Source: Acinetobacter dispersus | GTDB taxonomy: Bacteria > Pseudomonadota > Gammaproteobacteria > Pseudomonadales > Moraxellaceae | NCBI RefSeq assembly: GCF_009884975.1 | Contig: NZ_CP041970.1 | Span: 2,790,001 to 2,854,000 of the forward strand | Length of the DNA: 64,000 nucleotides | Reading direction: 5' to 3' | Shown: one piece after another, positions 57,258 to 64,000 of the stretch | Position numbering within the stretch: the stretch's first letter is position 1 | How the letters are laid out: every line of letters starts with the position of its first letter | Notes under the pieces: generated by a model | The model's database searches: none | What the model was told of the DNA's origin: nothing | What the model saw: only the letters and a program-made list of their open reading frames with translations | Program-made: the position numbers and the translations under genes

Positions 57258-57977
57258 ATGAAACAAAAACAAATTCTCTGTGTAGAAGATGAAGCCGCAA
57301 TTGTACTCCCACTACGTTATGCGCTTGAGCGTGAAGGCTGGCAAGTCAGTTGGGCCAATACAGGGACACAGGCACTGCAATTACTGACACAACAATCCTT
57401 TGATTTTATTATTTTAGATGTAGGACTCCCTGACCTGAATGGTTTCGAAGTCTGCAAACAATTACGCCAAAAATACCAAACACCTTTACTGTTTTTAACA
57501 GCCCGTGATGATGAAATTGATCGAGTGGTGGGGCTCGAAATTGGAGCAGATGATTATTGCAGCAAGCCCTTTAGCGCACGAGAAATTGTGGCAAGAATCA
57601 AAGCGATTTGGCGCAGAATGGAAGCGCAAGCTCAGCCTGTTACAGCCTCTGTAGCAGCGACGAAAACTGAAGTTATTGTGCAATCGGCAATCTGGTCATG
57701 TAACCCGCAGTCCTTGCAGATTCATTATCATCAACAAGCGCTACAACTGACTCGCTATGAATACCGCTTGTTATTTTTACTGATTCAGCATCCAGAACAG
57801 GTGTTTAGCCGCCAACAACTGATGGATCATATTTGGGAACACCCTGAACATAGCTTAGAACGTACCGTCGATACGCATATCAAGAGTTTAAGACAGAAGC
57901 TCAAACTGATTACCCCACATGATGACCCAATTCGTACTCATCGTGGCTTTGGCTATAGTTTGATGAAGTTGAGCTAA
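57258..57977 (+). CDS. creB: Response regulator CreB
   Basis: An OmpR/PhoB-family regulator, 239 residues: receiver with D54 in FIILDVGLPDLNG and K near 103 in DYCSKPFSARE, then a winged-helix domain (about 140-237, LTRYEYRLLFLLIQHPEQVFSRQQLMDHIWEH). In E. coli CreB acts on cre tags (TTCAC repeats) and affects carbon metabolism, and in other genera beta-lactam responses. creC starts 3 bases later and creD follows, the standard cre order. Confidence 0.88.
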   Translation: MKQKQILCVEDEAAIVLPLRYALEREGWQVSWANTGTQALQLLTQQSFDFIILDVGLPDLNGFEVCKQLRQKYQTPLLFLTARDDEIDRVVGLEIGADDYCSKPFSAREIVARIKAIWRRMEAQAQPVTASVAATKTEVIVQSAIWSCNPQSLQIHYHQQALQLTRYEYRLLFLLIQHPEQVFSRQQLMDHIWEHPEHSLERTVDTHIKSLRQKLKLITPHDDPIRTHRGFGYSLMKLS

Positions 57978-57980
57978 AGC

Positions 57981-59447
57981 ATGTCGATCTTTGTCCGTAT
58001 CTGGTTTTTCTTTAGCTTAGTGGTGGTACTGAGTCTAGGTTTTATCGCCTATACCCTGACCCAGCAAGTGAAACCCAATGTACGGCAAGTGGTTGAAGAC
58101 ACCCTCGCTGAAAATGCCAATATCATTGCCCAACTGATTGCGGAAGATGTCTATCAACATCAGGTGGATACGCCCGAATTTGATCAAAAAATTCAAGCAG
58201 CTTTGTCCCGTCAACTGAATGCCACCATTTGGCAGCACCGCAAAGAACAGATTAACCAGCAACTGTACATTACCGATCCCAAAGGCATCGTGATTTATGA
58301 TTCTGAAGGGCAAGCTGTAGGACAGGACTATTCAAAATGGAATGATGTCTACTTAACGCTACGCGGCAAATACGGCGCACGTTCAACGGCAACCAACCCC
58401 TATGACCGCAATAGCAGTGTCATGCATATTGCAGCACCAATTATTTATCAACAGCAATTGCTCGGTGTGGTCAGTATTGGTAAACCAAATCAGTCGGTAC
58501 AACCTTATATCGAGCGCGCCGAACAGCAATTAATTTATCAATCCTTATGGATCGCAGCACTGAGCTTATTATTGGCGAGTATGGTGGCGTATTGGCTAAG
58601 ACACAGTATTGATCGCGTTCGACGCTATGCACAGGCTTTGGCACCCGTGAATCAGGCGCCTTTCTTTTATTCCGCTAAAGAACTCAACCAAGTGACTCAA
58701 GCACTGAGCGAAATGCGGGAAAAACTGGAAGATCGTGGCTATGTCGAGAACTATGTCAATACACTCACCCATGAACTCAAAAGCCCCCTCACCGCGATTC
58801 AAGCCAGCGCTGAATTACTACAGGATGACTTACCACTGGCTGATCAGCAACAGTTTGCCCATCATATCGTCCAGCAAAGCCAGCGTTTGCAGTCATTGAT
58901 TGAACGGATGTTGTTATTAACACGACTCGAAAAAAATCAGCATGCTTTAGAGTTTCAAAACTTAGACCTAAACGAACTCATTCAACAATGCTTTCAGCAA
59001 CAACATAGTGCTTTGCAACTTAAGCAGATCCAAATACAACTTGATCTGCCCCAACACTGTTCGATCCATGCCGATCCATTTTGGCTGAAGCAAGCATTGA
59101 ATAATCTCTTAGATAACGCCAGAGATTTCTGCCCGCCACAAGGAAAAATCGCAGTCCAACTTCAACAAGACCTACCCCATCAAAGCATCACCTTGCTGTT
59201 TTTTAATGAGGGTGATGCGATTCCTGAATATGCCTTAAGCCGTGTATTTGAAACCTATTTTTCTCTACCACGTCCGCATAATCAGCAACGCAGTACAGGC
59301 ATTGGGCTCAGTATCGTCAAACAAATTATTCAGCAGCACCAAGGTCAGATTAGCATCCAGAATATTGAAGCAAATCGCCTCGACTTCTTAGCAACACATC
59401 AACCTGGTGTGCTCTTGACCATCATACTTCACACAAACTTCACTTAA
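57981..59447 (+). CDS. creC: Sensor histidine kinase CreC
   Basis: A 488-residue inner-membrane kinase: helix at about 7-27, a periplasmic sensor (about 28-180), a second helix (about 185-205), HAMP-like linker, the phosphoacceptor H264 in NTLTHELKSPLTA, and an HATPase domain with NNLLDNARDF (N box) and STGIGLSIVKQI (G2). The G1 box appears as FFNEGDAI, which differs from the usual DxGxG. The last codons contain a perfect cre tag that sits upstream of creD. Confidence 0.87.
   Translation: MSIFVRIWFFFSLVVVLSLGFIAYTLTQQVKPNVRQVVEDTLAENANIIAQLIAEDVYQHQVDTPEFDQKIQAALSRQLNATIWQHRKEQINQQLYITDPKGIVIYDSEGQAVGQDYSKWNDVYLTLRGKYGARSTATNPYDRNSSVMHIAAPIIYQQQLLGVVSIGKPNQSVQPYIERAEQQLIYQSLWIAALSLLLASMVAYWLRHSIDRVRRYAQALAPVNQAPFFYSAKELNQVTQALSEMREKLEDRGYVENYVNTLTHELKSPLTAIQASAELLQDDLPLADQQQFAHHIVQQSQRLQSLIERMLLLTRLEKNQHALEFQNLDLNELIQQCFQQQHSALQLKQIQIQLDLPQHCSIHADPFWLKQALNNLLDNARDFCPPQGKIAVQLQQDLPHQSITLLFFNEGDAIPEYALSRVFETYFSLPRPHNQQRSTGIGLSIVKQIIQQHQGQISIQNIEANRLDFLATHQPGVLLTIILHTNFT
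59428..59443 (+). promoter_or_regulatory. cre tag (CreB-binding site) for creD
   Basis: TTCACACAAACTTCAC is an exact TTCAC-N6-TTCAC cre tag. It lies within the last codons of creC, 80 bases before the creD start, with a TATAGAT -10-like element at 59483-59489. Confidence 0.75.
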
Positions 59448-59522
59448 GCTTCAAACTGAACACATCCGAACTGCATATCGCATATAGATACTGGTCATAT
59501 CCTAATGACCATGGAATTTCAT

Positions 59523-60911
59523 ATGCGTCGCAATTTTATCAATCTTAAAATCGGAGCCATTCTGTTCCTGATTTTGATTTTTTATATTGGTCTGTTTTTT
59601 ATTTCGAGCTTGGTCTCAGAACGCCAAAGCTATCAACAACAAGTCATTCGCGACATTGCCAATGAACAAATCCGTCCACAGCAAATTGTTGCCCCTTATT
59701 TAAAACTGCCTTATCAAGTGCAAACCACCTGTACCGATGAACAAAAGAAAAGTTATACCTGTACGCAAACCCTATTTGTCGCGGTAGGCGCTGAAAGTGC
59801 CGACTGGACTGCACAATTTAAAGTTTCGGACAGTACCTATAGACGCAATATTTATAAAGCGATCAGCTATCAAAACATAATGTCAGGCAAAGGGGCATTT
59901 AAGGGCATCGATAACGAAGCAAAACGTGATTATCTATGGGAGCAGGCTGAAATTATTTTCCCGATCCAAGATGCACGTGGGCTGAATGCCAAACCTGTAT
60001 TGGATATTGAGGGTAAGGCCTATAAGTTTGACTTTTCTGAGCAAAGCCAAGGGCAACGCGGTTTTGATCTGATGCACCTTACTGCAAAAAAATATCCTGA
60101 ACTGGTACAAAAATTTCAGCAGGGTTTTAAATTTGGCCTGCAGTTCGAGCTTGAAGGACTCAGTGCATTCAGCTTCATTCCAACCAGTTATGAAATGACC
60201 TATCAAGCCACAGGTAACTGGGGCGATGTTAAATATGATGGGCAAAGCCTACCCTTTAAAAAATCCAGTGAAAAACACCAATTTCAGGCAGACTGGAAAA
60301 ATATCGCACTGGGTAAACGTAATTTAGAAAATGTGTCACTGTGTGAAAATAGCCAATGTTTTTATCAGGTCTTAAATACAGAAAATGCACCCGCAGAAGC
60401 TGCCTATGATAGCCGCACCCCCTCCAATATTTCAGGTATTTCGACTCAATTCCTAGAGCCTGTCAATATCTATACCCAAACCGATCGTGCGATTAAATAC
60501 GGCGTGATGGTGATCATCCTTACCTTTGGCTGCTTCTTCCTGTTTGAAGTTTTAAAACAACTCAAAATCCACCCTGTGCAATATGCACTGGTTGCCATGG
60601 CGCAAGGCGTTTTCTTTGTCCTGTTACTTTCGATCAGTGAATATTACGCCTTTTCACTCGCCTATCTAGCGGCAGCAATCGCTTGTGTCGGTCTCATCAC
60701 ATGGTATTTATATTTTGTGGTCAAAGGGATTAAACCTGCACTGTTATTCGGGATTCTACTCGGTGTGCTCTACGGCATGATGTATCTATTACTGCAATCC
60801 AGTGGTAAGACCTTCTTATTTGGTTCGATCCTGTCCTTCATCCTGATTGCCTGCGTCATGTTCATCACCCGTCATGTCAACTGGTACCAATCCGAACAAC
60901 AAAGCCAATAA
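59523..60911 (+). CDS. creD: Inner membrane protein CreD
   Basis: A 462-residue protein of the CreD/Cet family. An N-terminal helix (about 10-28) precedes a large periplasmic domain (to about 320), followed by five to six helices (about 325-455). CreD is the most strongly induced Cre regulon gene in E. coli; its molecular job is unclear. In Stenotrophomonas it supports envelope integrity. I use ATG 59523, preceded by GGA at 7 bases; the ATG at 59505 lacks a ribosome site. Confidence 0.87.
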   Translation: MRRNFINLKIGAILFLILIFYIGLFFISSLVSERQSYQQQVIRDIANEQIRPQQIVAPYLKLPYQVQTTCTDEQKKSYTCTQTLFVAVGAESADWTAQFKVSDSTYRRNIYKAISYQNIMSGKGAFKGIDNEAKRDYLWEQAEIIFPIQDARGLNAKPVLDIEGKAYKFDFSEQSQGQRGFDLMHLTAKKYPELVQKFQQGFKFGLQFELEGLSAFSFIPTSYEMTYQATGNWGDVKYDGQSLPFKKSSEKHQFQADWKNIALGKRNLENVSLCENSQCFYQVLNTENAPAEAAYDSRTPSNISGISTQFLEPVNIYTQTDRAIKYGVMVIILTFGCFFLFEVLKQLKIHPVQYALVAMAQGVFFVLLLSISEYYAFSLAYLAAAIACVGLITWYLYFVVKGIKPALLFGILLGVLYGMMYLLLQSSGKTFLFGSILSFILIACVMFITRHVNWYQSEQQSQ

Positions 60912-60973
60912 AAGCACATAGGGGTGAAGTACTGTCTTCGTCCCTTTTCACTGCATGAATAAGGAATAATACC

Positions 60974-61177
60974 ATGTACCAAACAACTTATTTAGCGTTA
61001 AAGCAACTGAAACAGCTATGTCCTTTACATAGCTCAATTGCAAGCTGTCTGAATCAATTACGACAAGCCAAAATCCAGTTTTTGAATCTGGGAAATATTA
61101 TTGTTTGCCCACAACAACGCTGTATTTTGGTTTTCAAACATCGTAACTTAATGGAAATAGAAAGTTTTTTAGCCTGA
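60974..61177 (+). CDS. Hypothetical small protein (67 residues)
   Basis: A small ORF with a good ribosome site (AAGGA about 9 bases before the ATG) located 62 bases after creD. The product is basic, has three cysteines and no membrane helix (MYQTTYLALKQLKQLC start). I recognise no family. The spacing and signal favour a real gene, but there is no independent support. Confidence 0.4.
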   Translation: MYQTTYLALKQLKQLCPLHSSIASCLNQLRQAKIQFLNLGNIIVCPQQRCILVFKHRNLMEIESFLA

Positions 61178-61251
61178 TTTATACAAAATTACATTGCAGC
61201 TGAATGGCATCAAGTACAATCCCCACTATACTTTTCGATTTGGGAATCACT

Positions 61252-61608
61252 ATGTCTGTGCAACGCCTTCATGTCACATCACGTTATTGCGAAGTTGCAA
61301 TTTCAGGAAATCTTGTTCATTTAGCAGGTCAATTGGCTGATGATACCAGTGTTGATGTAACCGCACAGACACAGCAAACCTTAGATAATATTGATCGTTT
61401 ATTGGCAGAAGCGGGTACAGATAAAACCCATATTCTATCTGTACTGATCTTTTTAAAAGACATTGAAAAAGATTATGCGGCAATGAATGCAGTATGGGAT
61501 GCATGGATTGCTGAGGGACATCCCCCAGCACGTACCTGTGTCGAATCTAAACTATACACACCTGATGTTTTAGTTGAAATGACGGTAACCGCAGTTCGCC
61601 CAGATTAA
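61252..61608 (+). CDS. RidA/YjgF family protein
   Basis: A 118-residue trimeric enamine/imine deaminase-like protein. The signature PPARTCVESKLYTPDVLVEMTVTAV near the C-terminus contains the Arg and Glu of the RidA active site, and HLAGQLADDTSVDVTAQTQQTLDNIDRLLAEAG is the usual central part. The ATG at 61252 follows GGGA at 6 bases; a start at 61204 is less likely. RidA-family enzymes destroy reactive 2-aminoacrylate; this subgroup (YjgH/YoaB-like) is less well known. Confidence 0.87.
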   Translation: MSVQRLHVTSRYCEVAISGNLVHLAGQLADDTSVDVTAQTQQTLDNIDRLLAEAGTDKTHILSVLIFLKDIEKDYAAMNAVWDAWIAEGHPPARTCVESKLYTPDVLVEMTVTAVRPD

Positions 61609-62147
61609 TAAGATTTCACTGCAAATTCATTATATTTCATCATTCGATCCGCTTTCGCGATTGGCATTGATGTTGTCGTGGAAGCGGTTGAAACCGTCGC
61701 AGGTTCAAACAGATCAGGCACCAAATCCTCTCTGAGCTCTTGCTCAGTCGGAATACTGCTATAACGTAGTACACGATAGCCGGCCAACTCAAGCAAACTG
61801 TCTTGATAGTGCTTTTGATGCAGACGGTTCACATAAGATTCGTCTGCAATCTCAATAATCGCAAGCACTTGATGCTGTTGATCTAAAACCACAAAATCAG
61901 CAACCAAACCTTGATATTTACGGCGTGTGTGCGCAAATTTTGTAGTCAGTAAAGCATCAAAAGAAACATGTGCCAACATGGTATGACGAGGTAAAACAGC
62001 CTGCAAACGCATGAGTGTAATTTGTTCTGCGATATTCAAAATACCACGGCGTTTTAACGGACTATCCTGACGCCTATTTTGTTGTAGGCGGCGAAGTGCA
62101 AGTGCTGTGATCAACAGCAACCCAACTGTTGTTATAAAATAATACAT
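61605..62147 (-). CDS. DUF2726 domain protein, membrane-anchored
   Basis: A 180-residue protein with one N-terminal helix (about 4-18), then a DUF2726 domain (about 38-145) with ADFVVLDQQHQVLAIIEIADESY, in which the acidic residues recall a restriction-endonuclease-like fold. A Ser/Thr-rich tail follows. Function unknown. Its stop overlaps the converging RidA gene by 4 bases. Confidence 0.72.
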   Translation of the reverse strand: MYYFITTVGLLLITALALRRLQQNRRQDSPLKRRGILNIAEQITLMRLQAVLPRHTMLAHVSFDALLTTKFAHTRRKYQGLVADFVVLDQQHQVLAIIEIADESYVNRLHQKHYQDSLLELAGYRVLRYSSIPTEQELREDLVPDLFEPATVSTASTTTSMPIAKADRMMKYNEFAVKSY

Positions 62148-62453
62148 TTCTAACTAATCCCTTTAGATTTTTTATAATCATTTTGGCTTTATGCCAATTT
62201 TTTTAATCAAGAACATCGATAGCAAAGTCATTTTGCAGTGCAAACTTAAGTTTTTTAATCGTGTTTTCCTAGACGACCAAAGTCGTAATAGCCCTCTGCA
62301 CTTTATTTATAATCATTCGGCATCCAAGATTCAAGTCGTTATTGTCAGTTTATGTTTCTATGGGCGATAGTTTTACGATCAAATTGTGACCACATGATAA
62401 TTTAGGCATAAAAAAGAAGGCATGAACGCTCTCATGCCCTCTTCTACACCAAA
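62148..62453. other. Intergenic region between ygiQ and the DUF2726 gene
   Basis: 306 bases. The left part holds the promoter of the DUF2726 gene, the right part the ygiQ terminator. A small hairpin ACGACcaaaGTCGT lies near 62272-62286. Nothing else is recognised. Confidence 0.4.
62411..62443 (-). terminator. Terminator after ygiQ
   Basis: GGCATGA/TCATGCC stem (62419-62438) extended by AAGA/TCTT; on the minus strand it is followed by a T run. Confidence 0.7.
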
Positions 62454-64000
62454 TTAACGATGTGCTTTGGTTTTAGACTTTGGCTTTCCTGAAAATGGTC
62501 TTTTCTCACCCGTTTCACGTGGTGGTAAACCATTATGTTGGGTTAAGACCTGTCCTTTTTGCGGACGCTGTTGACCTGACTGTGAACGAGATTGGCCTTG
62601 ACCACGTTTTGCAGAATCCCCTGCGACAGATGAATTCTTTTTGCGTGCCGATTTATATTCACCTTCAGCAGTCCCTTGTGGCTGATAAGTTGGAATCAAA
62701 TGCTGCTTTGAATTTCCGATTAAATCTACACGCCCCATCTCTTTCAAGGCTTCACGCAATAAAGGCCAGTTGTTTGGATCGTGATAGCGTAAGAATGCCT
62801 TATGCAAACGACGACGCTTTTCGCCTTTCACGATATCCACATTTTCCGTATAACGTGCCACTTTAGACAATGGATTTTTGCCTGAGTAATACATTGTGGT
62901 CGCAGTTGCCATTGGCGATGGATAGAAGGTCTGTACCTGATCGGCACGGAAGCCATTTTTCTTCAACCAAATCGCCAGATTCATCATGTCGTAATCGGTG
63001 GTACCCGGATGCGCAGCAATAAAGTATGGAATTAAATACTGTTCCTTACCTGCTTCCTTACTGAAACGCTCAAACATTTGCTTAAAGCGATCATAAGTCC
63101 CGATGCCGGGTTTCATCATCTTCGATAATGGGCCATTTTCGGTATGCTCAGGCGCAATTTTTAGATAACCACCGACATGATGCTGTACCAATTCTTTGAC
63201 ATATTCAGGATTTAGAACTGCAAGGTCGTAACGTAGACCTGAACCAATCAGAATCTTCTTCACCCCTTTGATTTCACGGGCTTTACGATAAAGCTGAACC
63301 AATGGTGCATGGTCGGTATGCAAGTTCTGACAAACGCCTGGATAAACACACGATGGTTTACGGCAATTCTTTTCAATTTCAGGGTCTTGGCAATGCAAAC
63401 GGTACATGTTTGCCGTTGGTCCACCTAAGTCCGAAATAATCCCAGTGAAGTTAGGTGCAGTATCACGGATCTTTTCAATTTCACGTAAAATCGAATCTTC
63501 TGAACGGTTTTGGATAATACGACCTTCATGCTCGGTAATCGAACAGAAAGTACAACCACCAAAGCAACCACGCATGATATTCACAGAGAATTTGATCATA
63601 TCAAATGCTGGGAAACGCGCATTGCCATAAGCTGGATGCGGTAAGCGCGCATAAGGCAAATCAAACACATAATCCATTTCCTCAGTGGTCAGAGGAATTG
63701 GCGGTGGATTAATCCAAACATCACGCTCACCATGACGTTGCACCAATGCACGCGCATTACCGGGGTTGGTTTCTAGATGCAAAATACGGTTGGCATGTGC
63801 ATAGAGTACCTGATCCTCAGCCACTTCTTCATAAGAAGGTAAACGGATTACCGCTAATTCGCGTGGTGGTAATTTATGTTTAATTGCTTTTGATGGTGCA
63901 GGTTTCAGCTGTACGATCTGCGTATCTGGATCTAGATTGTCGCCTTCACGTACAATTGGGTTTGCCACAAATTCTTTTTGGAAGTTTTGATACTGCGCCA
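62454..64000 (-). CDS. YgiQ family radical SAM protein (5' end outside window)
   Basis: The C-terminal 515 or so residues of a large radical SAM protein; the frame stays open to the edge ([19 protein letters not shown]), so an apparent GTG start at 63968 is internal. The 4Fe-4S motif [10 protein letters not shown] follows the N-terminal half. A segment with [12 protein letters not shown] may hold a second metal site, and the tail (after about residue 440) is a low-complexity Lys/Gln/Arg-rich stretch. The family is about 700-770 residues; its reaction is unknown. Confidence 0.9.
   Translation of the reverse strand, partial: AQYQNFQKEFVANPIVREGDNLDPDTQIVQLKPAPSKAIKHKLPPRELAVIRLPSYEEVAEDQVLYAHANRILHLETNPGNARALVQRHGERDVWINPPPIPLTTEEMDYVFDLPYARLPHPAYGNARFPAFDMIKFSVNIMRGCFGGCTFCSITEHEGRIIQNRSEDSILREIEKIRDTAPNFTGIISDLGGPTANMYRLHCQDPEIEKNCRKPSCVYPGVCQNLHTDHAPLVQLYRKAREIKGVKKILIGSGLRYDLAVLNPEYVKELVQHHVGGYLKIAPEHTENGPLSKMMKPGIGTYDRFKQMFERFSKEAGKEQYLIPYFIAAHPGTTDYDMMNLAIWLKKNGFRADQVQTFYPSPMATATTMYYSGKNPLSKVARYTENVDIVKGEKRRRLHKAFLRYHDPNNWPLLREALKEMGRVDLIGNSKQHLIPTYQPQGTAEGEYKSARKKNSSVAGDSAKRGQGQSRSQSGQQRPQKGQVLTQHNGLPPRETGEKRPFSGKPKSKTKAHR

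Overview
The window looks like ordinary chromosome from an Acinetobacter species (Moraxellaceae, Gammaproteobacteria). The base composition is moderately AT-rich. The proteins read as Acinetobacter types: DksA, a 617-residue FeoB, ParC, an OprD/OccAB-type porin, and a ComM at the locus where AbaR resistance islands insert in A. baumannii. Gene neighbourhoods are also classical for gammaproteobacteria: dksA-gluQ, xerD-dsbC, lptF/lptG facing pepA-holC, ribD-nrdR, glnK-amtB and creBCD. I saw no tRNA, rRNA, prophage, insertion sequence, integron or CRISPR array. I cannot name the species.

Layout. 0-2.7 kb: 3' end of nudF, cpdA, dksA, gluQ. 2.7-5.3 kb (minus): murD-ftsW for cell-wall synthesis and division. 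5.4-8.2 kb (minus): feoA-feoB with a small Cys-rich membrane protein, behind a Fur-box-like site. 8.3-12.9 kb: xerD, dsbC, hom, thrC. 12.9-15.4 kb (minus): two hypothetical genes and pbpG. 15.5-19.3 kb: a GacA-like regulator and pilS-pilR. 19.3-24.3 kb (minus): an S41 protease, gpmI, lptF-lptG. 24.4-27 kb: pepA (frameshifted here), holC, a coiled-coil protein. 27-32 kb (minus): riboflavin synthase, glpF, an orphan adenine methyltransferase translationally coupled to ribD, and nrdR.

32-41 kb is the part with most regulatory signal. glnK-amtB is followed by ubiK, comM, and two TorF-type putative porins flanking a TauE/SafE-type transporter, then an OprD porin. I find near-consensus sigma-54 promoters (TGGCAC-N5-TTGCT) in front of amtB and in front of both torF genes. 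The two torF genes also share their leader. This suggests one nitrogen-controlled uptake set made of outer-membrane channels plus an inner-membrane ammonium transporter.

41-50.7 kb: ppa, a MAPEG protein, fadD, parC (Tyr at the quinolone-determining Ser position), a TRIC-type channel, a YchJ-like protein, a TerC/CBS protein and a LOG-family enzyme. 50.7-56.9 kb: a lipoprotein beta-propeller behind a triple Pho-box-like array, an MFS exporter, an unrecognised membrane protein, a membrane-anchored GH25 lysozyme and dinB. 57.2-61 kb: creB-creC-creD, with a perfect cre tag inside the end of creC. 61-64 kb: a small ORF, a RidA protein, a DUF2726 protein and the start-truncated ygiQ.

I did not find a clearly new multi-gene system. 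The best leads are the sigma-54-linked TorF/AmtB set, the orphan methyltransferase, the unassigned 322-residue membrane protein, the ParC substitution and the pepA frameshift.
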